Below, in pieces: positions 53,525-64,000 of a stretch of 64,000 nucleotides of DNA. How positions within the stretch are numbered: the first letter of the stretch is position 1; the number at the start of each line of letters is the position of its first letter. The stretch spans positions 2,790,001 to 2,854,000 of the forward strand of contig NZ_CP069159.1 of NCBI RefSeq assembly GCF_016811995.1, given 5' to 3'. A program made the translations under genes and the position numbers. The notes under the pieces were generated by a model, which was given only the letters and a program-made list of their open reading frames with translations, was not told the DNA's origin and searched no databases. The DNA comes from Citrobacter sp. R56. GTDB taxonomy: Bacteria > Pseudomonadota > Gammaproteobacteria > Enterobacterales > Enterobacteriaceae.

Positions 53525-55153
53525 TCAATGTTTTATGATGTACATATCTTTGCTGTAGTAATTTCCCAGACTGTCGGAGACAAATCCGCCTATCCACGGC
53601 TTCACAAGATGGGTGCGAACGTAGTGATAAACCGGAATGGCGGGTACGTCCTGCCCCAACATGTCTTCAGCCTGTTGATAATATTTACCTCGCTCCGCGA
53701 CCGTTGCTGCTTTCGCCGCATTACGTAATGCCTCGTCATACGCCGGATTGCTGTACTTGCTCGTGTTTTCACTGTCGCCAGTACGGTAGGTATTCAGGAA
53801 ACTTGCCGCATCATCGTAATCCGCTATCCAGGCATAACGAACCGCATCGAAATTACCGGTATGCATGGTATCGAGCATCGTTTTCCATTCCTGGTTTTGT
53901 AATTTCGCCTCAACGCCGAGGTTCTTCTTCCACATCGAACTCGCCGCAATGGCAATGCGTTGATGCGTTTCCGAGGTGTTATAGAGCAAATTGAACGAAA
54001 GTGGATGATCCGGACCAAATCCCGCGTCGGCTAACAGTTTTTTCGCCTCTGCGATGCGTTTGTCCCGTGGCCCGGAGGCATAGTCAGGCGCACGTAGCGT
54101 CACACCGCCAATATCAGGCTGGCTGATGACCCAGGCTTCGCGTTGCCCCTGCCCCATGACTTTCTGCGCGATAATGTCCTTATCCAGCGCCATATTCAGC
54201 GCACGACGTACCCGCGGATCATTGAACGGTGCACGGGTGGTATTGAACTGATAGTAATAGGTAGACAGTTGTGGCGCGACGCGTAGCTCATCGCCCATTG
54301 TTTTTTTCAATTGCGCGAACTGATTCACCGGCACGGTATAGACAATATCTATCTCTCCCGCTTTGTAGCGGTTAACGTCCGCCGCCTCAGAACTAATAGG
54401 CAGCCAGGTGACTTTATTGATAACCGTATGTTGGTCATCCCAGTAGCGAGGGTTGCGCACCGTCACAATCCGTTCGTTTACCACCCATTGCGAGAGCGTG
54501 TAGGCTCCGCTGCTGACGAAATGTTCAGGTTTTGTCCACTTATCGCCAAAACGACCTATCAGGACTTTATCCAGCGGCACCAGCGATGGATGGGCCAACA
54601 TCGCGAGAAAGGCGGCGGTCGGCTGCGTTAGCGTGATTTCCAGCGTTCTGTCATTGACGGCCTTGACCCCCAACGTATCAGGCGCTTTATTGCCTTGTGC
54701 AATCTCTGCGGCGTTCAGTACATGCATATTCCCCAGATAGGTCGCATACGGAGAGGCCGTTTTGGGCGAAACTAAACGCTGCCAGCTCCAGACGATATCC
54801 TGTGCCGTGATAGCCGAGCCATCAGACCAGGTGATCCCAGGACGTAAATGGAACGTCCAGACCGTATTGGCTTTATTTTCCCACGACAGGGCAAGTCGCG
54901 GCTCAATCCCCCCTTCCGGGGTGACGGCGACCAGTCCATCGAACATCTCGCTGATTAAACTAAACTCGACATTGCTTTCAACTTTATGTGGGTCCAGCGA
55001 TGCCGGTTCGCTGCCGTTGTTTCTGACCAGTTCCTGTTTTTCTGCCAATACCGTTCCGGCCGGAACATTCGCTGCCCATGCCGCACTGGTTATCGACATC
55101 AGACTGACGGCCAACAGCGTAAACGTAAACACCCTCGGGTTGAGTTGAGTCAT
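53525..55153 (-). CDS. OppA-like periplasmic peptide-binding protein
   Basis: 542 residues with a signal peptide ending at SAAWA. It belongs to the SBP_bac_5 family (SEPASLDPHKVESNVE near 48-63; DPRVRRALNMALDKD near 325). Close to OppA/MppA type in length. No permease or ATPase genes are adjacent, so it probably works with the Opp permease encoded elsewhere. It lies between serT and yccA, a place where E. coli has no such gene. Confidence 0.88.
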   Translation of the reverse strand: MTQLNPRVFTFTLLAVSLMSITSAAWAANVPAGTVLAEKQELVRNNGSEPASLDPHKVESNVEFSLISEMFDGLVAVTPEGGIEPRLALSWENKANTVWTFHLRPGITWSDGSAITAQDIVWSWQRLVSPKTASPYATYLGNMHVLNAAEIAQGNKAPDTLGVKAVNDRTLEITLTQPTAAFLAMLAHPSLVPLDKVLIGRFGDKWTKPEHFVSSGAYTLSQWVVNERIVTVRNPRYWDDQHTVINKVTWLPISSEAADVNRYKAGEIDIVYTVPVNQFAQLKKTMGDELRVAPQLSTYYYQFNTTRAPFNDPRVRRALNMALDKDIIAQKVMGQGQREAWVISQPDIGGVTLRAPDYASGPRDKRIAEAKKLLADAGFGPDHPLSFNLLYNTSETHQRIAIAASSMWKKNLGVEAKLQNQEWKTMLDTMHTGNFDAVRYAWIADYDDAASFLNTYRTGDSENTSKYSNPAYDEALRNAAKAATVAERGKYYQQAEDMLGQDVPAIPVYHYVRTHLVKPWIGGFVSDSLGNYYSKDMYIIKH

Positions 55154-55420
55154 TCCCTTTACCTTATTGATCTGTTGATGAGGACATCACCACTCATAAT
55201 GGGCGTCATGTAATAAAGCAATAATTTTCAGTTACCTATACGACACTGATCTCCCTGCGGCGTATAATTGGTGTGTTAAACTGGTTAACCTGATTTTTCT
55301 GAAATAAAATACTTATCCCGTTAGAGATCAACTGCGTAAAGATGGGTAAAACCGCTGTGTCATTGCCAGCGATTTCTTTATCCTCCGTCATTAATTACAT
55401 CTGTCATAAGAGAGTGACTC

Positions 55421-56080
55421 ATGGATCGTATAATTACTTCTTCGCGCGACCGTACATCGCTACTCAGCACTCACAAAGTGCTGAGAAATACCTATTTTCT
55501 GCTGAGTCTGACGCTGGCGTTTTCAGCGATCACCGCCACGGCAAGCACCGTATTAATGCTGCCGTCTCCGGGTCTGATTCTGACGCTGGTGGGTATGTAT
55601 GGCCTGATGTTCCTGACCTATAAAACAGCGAACAAACCGACCGGCATCCTCGCCGCTTTCGCATTTACCGGCTTCCTGGGCTACATTCTCGGCCCGATGC
55701 TGAATGCCTATCTGTCCGCAGGTATGGGCGATGTGATCGCGATGGCGTTGGGTGGAACTGCACTGGTCTTTTTCTGCTGCTCCGCCTACGTTCTGACGAC
55801 GCGTAAAGACATGTCCTTCCTCGGCGGTATGCTGATGGCGGGTGTGGTTGTCGTACTGATTGGTATGGTGGCTAACATCTTCCTGCAACTGCCAGCGCTG
55901 CATCTTGCCATTAGCGCGGTGTTTATCCTGATCTCTTCTGGTGCCATCCTGTTTGAGACCAGCAACATTATCCGTGGCGGTGAGACTAACTACATCCGTG
56001 CAACGGTTAGCCTGTACGTTTCGCTCTACAACATCTTTGTCAGCCTGCTGAGCATTCTGGGTTTCGCCAGCCGCGACTAA
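55421..56080 (+). CDS. yccA: YccA, BAX-inhibitor-1 family FtsH modulator
   Basis: 219 residues with seven membrane helices. Starts [20 protein letters not shown] as in E. coli. YccA is a substrate and inhibitor of the FtsH protease in the inner membrane. A strong terminator follows at 56100. Confidence 0.97.
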   Translation: MDRIITSSRDRTSLLSTHKVLRNTYFLLSLTLAFSAITATASTVLMLPSPGLILTLVGMYGLMFLTYKTANKPTGILAAFAFTGFLGYILGPMLNAYLSAGMGDVIAMALGGTALVFFCCSAYVLTTRKDMSFLGGMLMAGVVVVLIGMVANIFLQLPALHLAISAVFILISSGAILFETSNIIRGGETNYIRATVSLYVSLYNIFVSLLSILGFASRD

Positions 56081-56099
56081 GAGACAGAATGTGTCATCC

Positions 56100-56128
56100 A
56101 GCCCCGCTTATGCGGGGCTTTGTTTTTT
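56100..56128 (+). terminator. yccA terminator
   Basis: AGCCCCGC, loop TTAT, GCGGGGCT then TTGTTTTTT, 20 bases past the stop. Confidence 0.9.
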
Positions 56129-56167
56129 GGTAAACTGGCAACAGTTTGACTAACGCTGTGAAGAATT

Positions 56168-56497
56168 ATGTTGATCTTTGAAGGGAAAGAAATCGATACC
56201 GATAGCGAAGGCTATCTGAAAGAGACGACGCAATGGAGCGAGCCTCTGGCAGTTGTTATTGCGCAAAACGAAGGCATCACCCTCTCGACTGAACACTGGG
56301 AAGTGGTTCGCTTTGTCCGTGATTTTTACCTGGAATTTAATACGTCGCCCGCGATCCGTATGCTGGTAAAAGCCATGGCGAATAAATTTGGCGAAGAGAA
56401 AGGCAACAGTCGCTATCTGTATCGCCTGTTCCCGAAAGGCCCGGCTAAACAGGCCACAAAAATTGCAGGCCTGCCCAAGCCGGTGAAGTGTATTTAG
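56168..56497 (+). CDS. tusE: TusE, sulfur-relay protein for tRNA thiolation
   Basis: 109 residues of the DsrC/TusE family. The catalytic cysteine is the penultimate residue in LPKPVKCI. It carries sulfur from TusBCD to MnmA for 2-thiouridine in tRNA wobble positions. Its last four bases overlap the tail of the converging acyP gene. Confidence 0.97.
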   Translation: MLIFEGKEIDTDSEGYLKETTQWSEPLAVVIAQNEGITLSTEHWEVVRFVRDFYLEFNTSPAIRMLVKAMANKFGEEKGNSRYLYRLFPKGPAKQATKIAGLPKPVKCI

Positions 56498-56775
56498 TAG
56501 CGAATACTAAAGCCTTTTAACTCGGCGCCAGGGCGATGCGGTTCACTGAGAACCCGGTCAACTCTGGCGCTCCTTGGCCCCCCATCCTTCAGCCACTTAA
56601 GCAGTTTTTCAACGAGCTCAGCTTCGCCGCAGGCCACCACTTCTACGCTACCGTCATCCAGATTTTTCGCGTAACCGGTTAATCCCAGTCGTTGCGCTTC
56701 ATGCTGCGTGCTATAGCGAAAGCCAACACCCTGAACGCGACCGTGCACCCAGGCGATTATGCAGATTTTTGACAT
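56494..56775 (-). CDS. acyP: Acylphosphatase
   Basis: 93 residues from the ATG at 56775 ([20 protein letters not shown]); a longer reading adds 15 residues and is unlikely. The signature [13 protein letters not shown] contains the catalytic Arg and the phosphate loop, and the catalytic Asn is in [13 protein letters not shown]. It hydrolyses acyl phosphates. E. coli name yccX. Confidence 0.95.
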   Translation of the reverse strand: MSKICIIAWVHGRVQGVGFRYSTQHEAQRLGLTGYAKNLDDGSVEVVACGEAELVEKLLKWLKDGGPRSARVDRVLSEPHRPGAELKGFSIRY

Positions 56776-56869
56776 TGCTGTGCTCCTTATCATCGCGGGG
56801 CGCGTTGCAAATCCTCGCAAAACTCAGGACAATGGCGCCCATTTCTTTGATTCGACAGAATAGTAAATT

Positions 56870-58060
56870 ATGAGTGTACGTTTAGTGTTAGCCAAAGGGC
56901 GCGAAAAATCTTTACTTCGTCGCCATCCGTGGGTCTTTTCCGGTGCGGTCGCTCGCATGGAAGGCAAAGCCAACCTCGGTGAAACCATCGATATTGTTGA
57001 CCATCAGGGCAAATGGTTAGCACGCGGCGCGTATTCGCCTGCGTCGCAGATTCGTGCACGCGTCTGGACGTTCGATAAAACGGAATCCATCGACATCGCC
57101 TTCTTCACCCGTCGTCTGCAGCAGGCACAGCAGTGGCGTGAGTGGCTGGCGAAGAAAGACGGGCTGGACAGCTATCGGCTGATTGCCGGGGAATCTGATG
57201 GTCTGCCAGGCGTGACTATCGACCGTTTCGGCAACTTCCTTGTGCTGCAGCTGTTGAGCGCTGGCGCAGAGTATCAGCGCGCCGCCTTGATCAGCGCATT
57301 GCAGACACTGTATCCCGAATGCGCCATTTATGACCGCAGCGATGTTGCGGTGCGTAAAAAAGAAGGTATGGAGTTAACCCAGGGGCCCGTTACGGGCGAG
57401 CTGCCTCCTGCCCTGCTGCCTATTGAAGAACACGGTATGAAGCTACTGGTGGATATCCAGGGCGGACATAAAACCGGTTACTACCTTGATCAACGTGACA
57501 GCCGCCTGGCGACGCGTCGCTATGTAGAAAACCAACGCGTTCTGAACTGCTTCTCCTATACCGGGGGATTTGCGGTATCGGCGTTGATGGGCGGATGTCG
57601 CCAGGTCGTGAGTGTCGACACCTCTCAGGAAGCGCTGGACATTGCGAAGCAAAACGTTGAACTGAACAAGCTGGATCTCAGCAAAGCCGAGTTTGTGCGT
57701 GATGATGTTTTCAAACTGCTGCGCACCTACCGCGATCGTGGCGAGAAATTTGACGTGATCGTGATGGATCCGCCGAAATTTGTCGAAAATAAAAGTCAGT
57801 TGATGGGCGCATGCCGCGGCTATAAAGACATCAATATGCTGGCAATCCAGTTGCTGAATCCAGGCGGCGTGTTGCTGACATTTTCCTGTTCCGGGCTGAT
57901 GACAACCGATTTATTTCAGAAAATCATCGCCGATGCCGCATTAGATGCTGGTCGTGATATACAATTTATAGAGCAGTTCCGTCAGGCTGCCGATCATCCG
58001 GTGATCGCTACCTACCCGGAAGGGCTGTATCTGAAAGGGTTTGCCTGTCGCGTCATGTAA
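56870..58060 (+). CDS. rlmI: RlmI, 23S rRNA m5C1962 methyltransferase
   Basis: 396 residues: N-terminal PUA domain (1-75, [17 protein letters not shown]), then a Rossmann methyltransferase with [14 protein letters not shown] and the catalytic MDPPKF and TFSCSGLM regions. It methylates C1962 of 23S rRNA using SAM. E. coli name yccW. Confidence 0.96.
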   Translation: MSVRLVLAKGREKSLLRRHPWVFSGAVARMEGKANLGETIDIVDHQGKWLARGAYSPASQIRARVWTFDKTESIDIAFFTRRLQQAQQWREWLAKKDGLDSYRLIAGESDGLPGVTIDRFGNFLVLQLLSAGAEYQRAALISALQTLYPECAIYDRSDVAVRKKEGMELTQGPVTGELPPALLPIEEHGMKLLVDIQGGHKTGYYLDQRDSRLATRRYVENQRVLNCFSYTGGFAVSALMGGCRQVVSVDTSQEALDIAKQNVELNKLDLSKAEFVRDDVFKLLRTYRDRGEKFDVIVMDPPKFVENKSQLMGACRGYKDINMLAIQLLNPGGVLLTFSCSGLMTTDLFQKIIADAALDAGRDIQFIEQFRQAADHPVIATYPEGLYLKGFACRVM

Positions 58061-58090
58061 CTTGAAAAGTGGAATTTTACCCTCAAATAG

Positions 58091-58435
<345 letters not shown>

Positions 58436-58436
58436 T

Positions 58437-58530
58437 TTTAGCCCGTGCCCGATGGCGTTTCGCTTATCGGGCCTACGCGTCTTATCCGGCCATGAACCGC
58501 GGGCCGGATAAGCAACGCGCCATCCGACAA
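58437..58530. repeat. REP-type repeat pair (BIME)
   Basis: Two REP-like palindromes in opposite directions: CCCGATGGCGTTTCGCTTAT with CGGGC, then GCGTCTTATCCGGCC with GGGCCGGATAAGC. They lie between converging hspQ and yccU. Confidence 0.8.
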
Positions 58531-58540
58531 CCGCGCAAAC

Positions 58541-58954
58541 TTACTTTGCCAACCCCAGACGTGGAATTTCAATCGCCGGGCAACGATCCATCACGACGGT
58601 CAGACCTGCGTCTCGTGCCAGTACCGCAGCCTGCTCATTAATCACGCCCAACTGCATCCACAGCGTTTTCGCTCCGATAGCAATCGCCTCCTGCGCAACG
58701 CCCCAGGCAGCTTCTGAATTGCGGAAAACATCCACCATATCGACTTTTTCCGGCACGTCGGCCAGTGTCGCGTAGCCTTTCTGCCCTAACAGCGTCGTCC
58801 CGGCAACCTTGGGTGATACAGGAATAACGTGATAGCCCTGGTCGAGCAGATATTTCATCACACGATAGCTCGGGCGATCGGGTTTATCACTCGCCCCCAC
58901 CAGCGCGATAGTTCGGGTGGACGTCAAAATGCCAGCAATATCGGTCTCTTTCAT
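58541..58954 (-). CDS. yccU: YccU, CoA-binding domain protein
   Basis: 137 residues from the second of two adjacent ATGs (58954; [20 protein letters not shown]). Rossmann-type CoA-binding fold with [19 protein letters not shown]. Function unknown. Matches E. coli YccU in length. Confidence 0.93.
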   Translation of the reverse strand: MKETDIAGILTSTRTIALVGASDKPDRPSYRVMKYLLDQGYHVIPVSPKVAGTTLLGQKGYATLADVPEKVDMVDVFRNSEAAWGVAQEAIAIGAKTLWMQLGVINEQAAVLARDAGLTVVMDRCPAIEIPRLGLAK

Positions 58955-59127
58955 CATCTTTCTCCAGGCTGTTTTGCAAAGTGTACGACAAACCCGACAT
59001 CCCAACCATTCGCCCCATACGAATGTATGAGAGCAAAAGTCAAAAATATGTCTATATGTTAGTAAAGATGATTACAGAAAAATTTTGATACATTATTCAT
59101 TATGCGGTCTTTGGACAGGAGAACCCT

Positions 59128-59790
59128 ATGAAAGCCGGCATTGTGACAACCTTCATTGCATTGATTTTGCCGGCCACCGTTTTCGCCACCACATTACGCC
59201 TCTCCAGTGATGTTGATCTTCTTGTTTTAGATGGTAAAAAAGTCTCCAGTTCGCTGTTACGGGGGGCCGACAGTATTGAACTGGATAACGGTCCGCATCA
59301 GCTGGTTTTTCGTGTGGAGAAGACCATTCGCCTCTCCAGCCATGAAGAGCGACTCTATATCTCCCCCCCCCTGGTGGTGAGCTTCGATACTCAGCCAATT
59401 AGCCAGGTCAATTTTCATCTGCCACGGCTGGAGAACGAGCGTGAAACAGCGCATTTTGATGCCGCGCCACGCCTTGAACTTCTCGATGGCGACGCCATGC
59501 CAATCCCTGTAAAGCTTGATATTCTGTCCATCACCTCGACGGCCAAAGTCATTGATTATGAACTTGAAACTGAACGCTATAATAAAGCATCTAAACACGC
59601 CTCGCTGCCGCAGTTTGCTACGATGATGGCCGATGACAGCACCCTGCTTTCGGGGATCTCAGAGTTGGATGCCATTCCGCCGCAATCCCAGACGCTCACC
59701 GAGCAACGACTCAAATACTGGTTTAAACAAGCCGATCCGCAAACCCGAAATAACTTCCTGAAATGGGCAGAAAAACAGCCATCCTCATAG
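59128..59790 (+). CDS. csgI: CsgI (YccT), periplasmic curli inhibitor
   Basis: 220 residues with a signal peptide ending at TVFATT. DUF2057 family: [20 protein letters not shown] is a typical segment. In E. coli and Salmonella YccT/CsgI blocks curli polymerisation and is CsgD-regulated. The curli operons lie 56 kb away in this window. GGAG precedes the ATG. Confidence 0.93.
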   Translation: MKAGIVTTFIALILPATVFATTLRLSSDVDLLVLDGKKVSSSLLRGADSIELDNGPHQLVFRVEKTIRLSSHEERLYISPPLVVSFDTQPISQVNFHLPRLENERETAHFDAAPRLELLDGDAMPIPVKLDILSITSTAKVIDYELETERYNKASKHASLPQFATMMADDSTLLSGISELDAIPPQSQTLTEQRLKYWFKQADPQTRNNFLKWAEKQPSS

Positions 59791-59883
59791 CGTTTTGACG
59801 CCTGTCCGCATTTTTTACGTCTTTCTCTTGCAGCGTCAAGAGCTTCCAGTACTCTGTAGCAAGGTTAACTACGGAATTGAACT

Positions 59884-60345
59884 ATGGAACTGACGACTCG
59901 CACTTTGCCGGCGCGCAAACATATTGCGCTGGTTGCACACGATCACTGCAAACAGATGTTGATGAACTGGGTTGAACGCCACCAGCCATTGCTGGAAAAG
60001 CACGAACTTTACGCAACCGGAACGACGGGTAACTTAATTCAACGCGCGACAGGTATGGACGTAAACGCCATGCTGAGTGGCCCGATGGGCGGCGACCAGC
60101 AAGTTGGCGCACTGATTTCTGAAGGGAAAATTGATGTTCTGATTTTCTTTTGGGATCCGCTCAATGCGGTACCGCACGATCCGGATGTCAAAGCGCTGCT
60201 GCGTCTGGCAACGGTGTGGAATATCCCGGTTGCCACCAACGTTTCTACCGCCGATTTTATTATCCAGTCGTCGAATTTCAGTGATGAAGTGGATATTTTG
60301 ATCCCGGATTATGAGCGCTACCTGGCCGAACGCCTCAAGCCATAA
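59884..60345 (+). CDS. mgsA: MgsA, methylglyoxal synthase
   Basis: 153 residues. The conserved catalytic residues occur in VAHDHCK (His/Asp), [12 protein letters not shown] and [11 protein letters not shown] (catalytic Asp). It converts dihydroxyacetone phosphate to methylglyoxal and phosphate, an overflow route of glycolysis. Length is normal. Confidence 0.97.
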   Translation: MELTTRTLPARKHIALVAHDHCKQMLMNWVERHQPLLEKHELYATGTTGNLIQRATGMDVNAMLSGPMGGDQQVGALISEGKIDVLIFFWDPLNAVPHDPDVKALLRLATVWNIPVATNVSTADFIIQSSNFSDEVDILIPDYERYLAERLKP

Positions 60346-60348
60346 GCC

Positions 60349-60374
60349 TACAGGCGGCGTTTGCCGCCTGTTTC
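60349..60374. terminator. mgsA/helD terminator
   Basis: ACAGGCGGC, loop GTTT, GCCGCCTGT then TTCTC between converging mgsA and helD. Confidence 0.8.
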
Positions 60375-62429
60375 TCAGGGTTTCCTCGCTACCGGCACAT
60401 CCAGATGCTTCAGATCGTCGACAAAACAAGACGGATTTTCTTTATTAAATAAAATCCACACGCGATGCCGGGCACGTGTCAACGCCACATACAGCAATCT
60501 CCGCTCCTCTGCATTCGGGAAATCTTCCACCTGTGGCAGCAAGGCCTCTTCCATGATTGACTCGCGCGCCGGTGCCGGAAAACCATCGCTTCCCTCATGC
60601 AGCCCGACGATGATTGCATAGTCTGCTTGCTGACCTTTACTGGCATGAATGGTCATAAAATCCAGCTGTAGTTTTGGCCAGCGCGTCGCGGCCTTTTCCA
60701 GACTGGCGGGTTTCAAATGATGGTAGCGCGCCAGCACCAGAATCCGCTCATCCTCTTTTGCATAACCAGAAAGTTTATCCAGTAAGGCATCCAGCTGACT
60801 TTCCTCCAGCAGCGTGACCGCCTTCTTGTCTCCGGTTGTCAGACTGTTGAGCGGTTTTGCGAGTTGGTGCGGATTCTGCTGGATAAACCGGTTAGCGATT
60901 TCACCGATCCGGCTGTTGAAGCGATATGTGGTATCAAGATCGCACCGATCGCCCTCGCCAAACGTTTGATGAAACGCCGTCGTGAGCGAAAGCTGAGCCC
61001 CGCTGAAACGATAAATGGCCTGCCAGTCATCCCCGACGGCAAACAATGTGCTATGTGGGTTTTGCCGACGCAACGCGGCCAGCAATGCCGCGCGTTGCGG
61101 GGAGATATCCTGAAACTCGTCAACCAGAATATGCTTCCACGGACTGATAAAGCGCCCCTTTTCAAGGATCACAATCGCCTGATGAATAAGCCCGGAGAAA
61201 TCGACAGCATTTTCCTCTTTCAGCGCGCTTTTCCACGCTTTCAGTAGCGGCGCCATCAATTTGATACGTTTACCGAACAGGTCGCGGATCGCTTCCGGCG
61301 CGCTGGCGATCATCTCGGCCTGTGTGCCGCCATGCATCCGCATCAGACTCACCCAACGATCCAGTCGTGGTGCCAGTCGACGTCGCAGCTTTTCATCATC
61401 CCAGAAATTGCCTTCCGGCACGGTCCACTGCATTTCGTCTTCCAGCCACTGCCGCCAGCCTTTTGCCTGGGCCTTTTTCTCACTGCACTGCTGTCGCCAC
61501 GCCGAAATAAAGAGCTGATGTCTCGCGTCAGTATCGTTTTCAAGTTTACTGATCGTCGGGACTTTTTTGCTCCCTTGCTGGATGATGTGCAGCGCAAGCG
61601 CATGGAACGTTCGCGCGGCGACCTCTTCAGTATGCAACCGCTCGCGAATACGCTGGTCCATCTCTTCAGCAGCTTTACGGCCAAAAGCCAGCAGCAGAAT
61701 TTGTTCAGCCGCCGCCTCTCCTCGGGCCAAAAGCCAACCGGCACGAGCAACCAATACCGACGTTTTGCCACTGCCAGCCCCGGCAAGAACCAACAGCGAA
61801 TGCTCGCCGTTGACGACCGCTCTGGCCTGTGCGGGATTCAACGGGGACGATTCTATCTGTTCGAAAAACGCCGCATATTTTGTCAGCATGACATCGGTAT
61901 AAGCCTGATTATGCACCAGTCGACAGCCTTCGATATCTTTTAGCCATGCCAGGCACTTACGCCATGCATCACGACAATTTTCAAAAGATTCCAGTCGGTT
62001 GACAGGCAACGGCAGCGCCGCAAACGCGCGACGAATTTGCTGCTGAATTCCTGACGTTTGCTCGCGGGTCAACCATGTGTTTTCCCCCGTCCTCTGCGCA
62101 ATGAGGTCTAATTGTTCCTGCAACACCCGCGCAGCAACCTCACTCATCTCCTGACTCCAGCGTTGCCAGTGCGCCTCCAGGTGATGGTGAAACCGTTGCG
62201 TTTCGCTCCATTCTGTACCGTGCAAGCGCACCACTTTATCATCCGGCAGGACGAACTCCAGCTCTCCCCACACCAGGCCGCGTTTGCAATGGATAGCCAG
62301 TAACTGATTGAATGGAATAAGATATTCATGGCGGTCGCCAGAGACTTTGATACCAGCATTAAGAATAACAGCCCGATCGTAAGGGTGTTGTGCCAGACGT
62401 TTTCCAAGAGAAGTTGCTTTCAGTTCCAT
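60375..62429 (-). CDS. helD: HelD, DNA helicase IV
   Basis: 684 residues of UvrD/Rep superfamily 1. Walker A AGAGSGKT at 216-223; further helicase motifs HILVDEFQDISPQR (motif II) and ALTRARHRVWI near the C-terminus. It unwinds DNA 3'-5' and functions with RecF-pathway repair. Length agrees with E. coli. Confidence 0.97.
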   Translation of the reverse strand: MELKATSLGKRLAQHPYDRAVILNAGIKVSGDRHEYLIPFNQLLAIHCKRGLVWGELEFVLPDDKVVRLHGTEWSETQRFHHHLEAHWQRWSQEMSEVAARVLQEQLDLIAQRTGENTWLTREQTSGIQQQIRRAFAALPLPVNRLESFENCRDAWRKCLAWLKDIEGCRLVHNQAYTDVMLTKYAAFFEQIESSPLNPAQARAVVNGEHSLLVLAGAGSGKTSVLVARAGWLLARGEAAAEQILLLAFGRKAAEEMDQRIRERLHTEEVAARTFHALALHIIQQGSKKVPTISKLENDTDARHQLFISAWRQQCSEKKAQAKGWRQWLEDEMQWTVPEGNFWDDEKLRRRLAPRLDRWVSLMRMHGGTQAEMIASAPEAIRDLFGKRIKLMAPLLKAWKSALKEENAVDFSGLIHQAIVILEKGRFISPWKHILVDEFQDISPQRAALLAALRRQNPHSTLFAVGDDWQAIYRFSGAQLSLTTAFHQTFGEGDRCDLDTTYRFNSRIGEIANRFIQQNPHQLAKPLNSLTTGDKKAVTLLEESQLDALLDKLSGYAKEDERILVLARYHHLKPASLEKAATRWPKLQLDFMTIHASKGQQADYAIIVGLHEGSDGFPAPARESIMEEALLPQVEDFPNAEERRLLYVALTRARHRVWILFNKENPSCFVDDLKHLDVPVARKP

Positions 62430-62551
62430 GACTCAGTGGATCCACACGAGAGGTTTACTTCTCAGTGTAACCGCCAGAGAAAACGTGCTCCAGCCCAAAA
62501 AAACGTTACAATTGCCTTGAATCATAGAAAACCAGATTTGACCGAGGCTTT

Positions 62552-62998
62552 ATGCGTACCGTTCTGAATATCCTAAATTTTGTGTTGGGGGGTTTTGCGA
62601 CCACCCTGGCCTGGTTACTGGCGACACTCGTCAGTATCGTTCTGATTTTTACATTACCCCTGACACGCTCGTGCTGGGAGATAACCAAACTCTCTCTGCT
62701 TCCCTACGGTAACGAAGCGATTCATGTGGATGAACTCAACCCTGCGGGCAAAAATGCGCTGATGAATACGGGCGGTACGTTACTCAATGTTTTCTGGCTG
62801 ATTCTGTTCGGCTGGTGGTTATGCGTGATGCATATTGCTGCCGGTATTGCCCAATGCATTACGATAATCGGGATCCCTGTCGGCATTGCGAACTTTAAAA
62901 TTGCCGCCATCGCACTCTGGCCGGTTGGCCGCCGCGTGGTCACTGTTGAAACCGCTCAGGCTGCGCGCGAAGCAAATGCGCGTCGCCGTTTTGAATAA
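62552..62998 (+). CDS. yccF: YccF, inner-membrane protein
   Basis: 148 residues with hydrophobic segments near the start and at IAQCITIIGIPVGIANFKIA. DUF307 family, function unknown. It is followed by yccS 18 bases later in a likely two-gene unit. Confidence 0.95.
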   Translation: MRTVLNILNFVLGGFATTLAWLLATLVSIVLIFTLPLTRSCWEITKLSLLPYGNEAIHVDELNPAGKNALMNTGGTLLNVFWLILFGWWLCVMHIAAGIAQCITIIGIPVGIANFKIAAIALWPVGRRVVTVETAQAAREANARRRFE

Positions 62999-63016
62999 TC
63001 AGGACTGATGGCCTTT

Positions 63017-64000
63017 ATGTTGAGTCCCTTGCTTAGGCGGTACACCTGGAACAGTACCTGGTTATATTATGTGCGTATTTTTATCGCGCTGTGCGGCACA
63101 ACGGCCCTGCCCTGGTGGCTGGGCGATGTAAAACTGACCATACCCCTAACGCTGGGTATGGTGGCCGCTGCGTTGACCGATCTGGATGATCGCCTTGCAG
63201 GACGTCTGCGCAATCTGATCATCACGCTGATCTGTTTTTTCATCGCCTCCGCCTCCGTGGAATTGTTGTTTCCGTGGCCCTGGCTTTTCGCTATTGGCCT
63301 GACGTTATCGACCAGCGGATTTATTTTGCTCGGCGGTCTCGGTCAGCGCTACGCGACCATTGCTTTTGGCGCATTGCTGATCGCCATCTACACCATGCTT
63401 GGCGCATCGCTGTACGAGCAGTGGTATCAGCAGCCACTGTTCCTGCTGGCTGGGGCTGTATGGTACAACCTGCTTACGCTCACCGGGCATCTGTTATTCC
63501 CTATCCGCCCGCTGCAGGATAATCTGGCGCGCAGCTATGAGCAGCTTGCACATTATCTGGAATTAAAATCCCGGTTATATGATCCGGATATTGAAGATGA
63601 GAGTCAGGCGCCTTTGTACGATTTAGCGCTGGCCAACGGGCAACTGATGGCAACGCTGAACCAGACTAAAATCTCTCTGCTCACTCGTCTGCGTGGCGAC
63701 CGTGGGCAACGCGGTACGCGCCGGACGCTGCACTACTATTTTGTTGCGCAGGATATTCATGAACGAGCCAGCTCATCGCATATTCAATATCAAACGCTAC
63801 GCGATCATTTCCGCCACAGCGACGTGATGTTCCGCTTTCAGCGTCTGATGTCGATGCAAGGGCAAGCCTGTATGCATCTGTCGCGCTGCCTTTTACTGCG
63901 CACGCAATATCAACACGATCCGCATTTTGAACGTGCATTCACACACCTTGACGCGGCACTCGAACGCATGCGGGCCGGCGGCGCTTCAGCAGACTTACTG
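63017..64000 (+). CDS. yccS: YccS, FUSC-family inner-membrane protein (partial)
   Basis: First 328 codons, continuing past the right edge. Start chosen at ATG 63017 (MLSPLLRRYTWN) as in E. coli; an ATG nine bases earlier is in frame. Several N-terminal membrane helices, then a cytoplasmic domain. Related to aromatic-acid exporter AaeB; function unknown. Confidence 0.95.
   Translation, partial: MLSPLLRRYTWNSTWLYYVRIFIALCGTTALPWWLGDVKLTIPLTLGMVAAALTDLDDRLAGRLRNLIITLICFFIASASVELLFPWPWLFAIGLTLSTSGFILLGGLGQRYATIAFGALLIAIYTMLGASLYEQWYQQPLFLLAGAVWYNLLTLTGHLLFPIRPLQDNLARSYEQLAHYLELKSRLYDPDIEDESQAPLYDLALANGQLMATLNQTKISLLTRLRGDRGQRGTRRTLHYYFVAQDIHERASSSHIQYQTLRDHFRHSDVMFRFQRLMSMQGQACMHLSRCLLLRTQYQHDPHFERAFTHLDAALERMRAGGASADLL

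Overview
The window looks like chromosome of a Citrobacter-type enterobacterium. The backbone follows the E. coli/Salmonella order around 23 min (csg, ycdZYX-ghrA, serX, phoH, efe, put, rutR, wrbA-yccJ, agp, cbpAM, yccM, serT, yccA, tusE, acyP, rlmI, hspQ, yccU, csgI, mgsA, helD, yccF, yccS). scsABCD sits between agp and cbpA, the Salmonella/Citrobacter arrangement. The species call is an inference from gene order and protein resemblance; no search was run.

Layout. 1-3.4 kb: curli genes, with csgB (partial) divergent from csgDEFG across a regulatory region that keeps a recognisable CsgD box and OmpR-type promoter. 3.4-6.3 kb: ycdZ, ycdY, ycdX, ghrA. 6.5 kb: tRNA-Ser(GGA). 6.7-12.5 kb: an island at that tRNA holding an Rhs remnant, a candidate membrane immunity gene, a full Rhs gene with an unrecognised C-terminal tip, and a decayed P4-type integrase. 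It lies where E. coli K-12 carries pgaABCD/dgcT. 12.5-25.8 kb: phoH, the EfeUOB ferrous iron system with a Fur box, putP/putA around an operator region with four GTTGCA sites, an LprI-like protein, rutR without its rut operon, a DMT exporter and ymdF. 26-36.4 kb: wrbA-yccJ, agp, an ArsR-like regulator with a TSUP transporter, the scs copper/redox operon, cbpA-cbpM and yccM.

36.5-53.3 kb is the main accessory region, ending at tRNA-Ser(UGA) with an IS3-family remnant close by. It has replaced the tor, gfc, app and hya material found there in E. coli. It contains a DgcJ-like diguanylate cyclase, an amino-sugar-phosphate cluster (ROK regulator, NagA-like deacetylase, NagB-like deaminase, MHS-type transporter) with palindromic upstream sites, a Sel1-repeat protein, a HEAT-like membrane-anchored protein, an alpha/beta hydrolase next to decayed coding sequence, and a large secreted-type RTX animal-haem-peroxidase. 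Eleven bases past the peroxidase stop is what looks like the first 26 codons of a PrtD-type type I secretion ATPase, so the peroxidase has probably lost its exporter.

53.5-64 kb returns to backbone: an orphan OppA-like binding protein, yccA, tusE, acyP, rlmI, hspQ, yccU, csgI (curli inhibitor), mgsA, helD, yccF and the start of yccS. The most unusual items are the peroxidase with its truncated exporter, the Rhs tip with a four-helix membrane protein beside it, and the hydrolase/Sel1/HEAT cluster.
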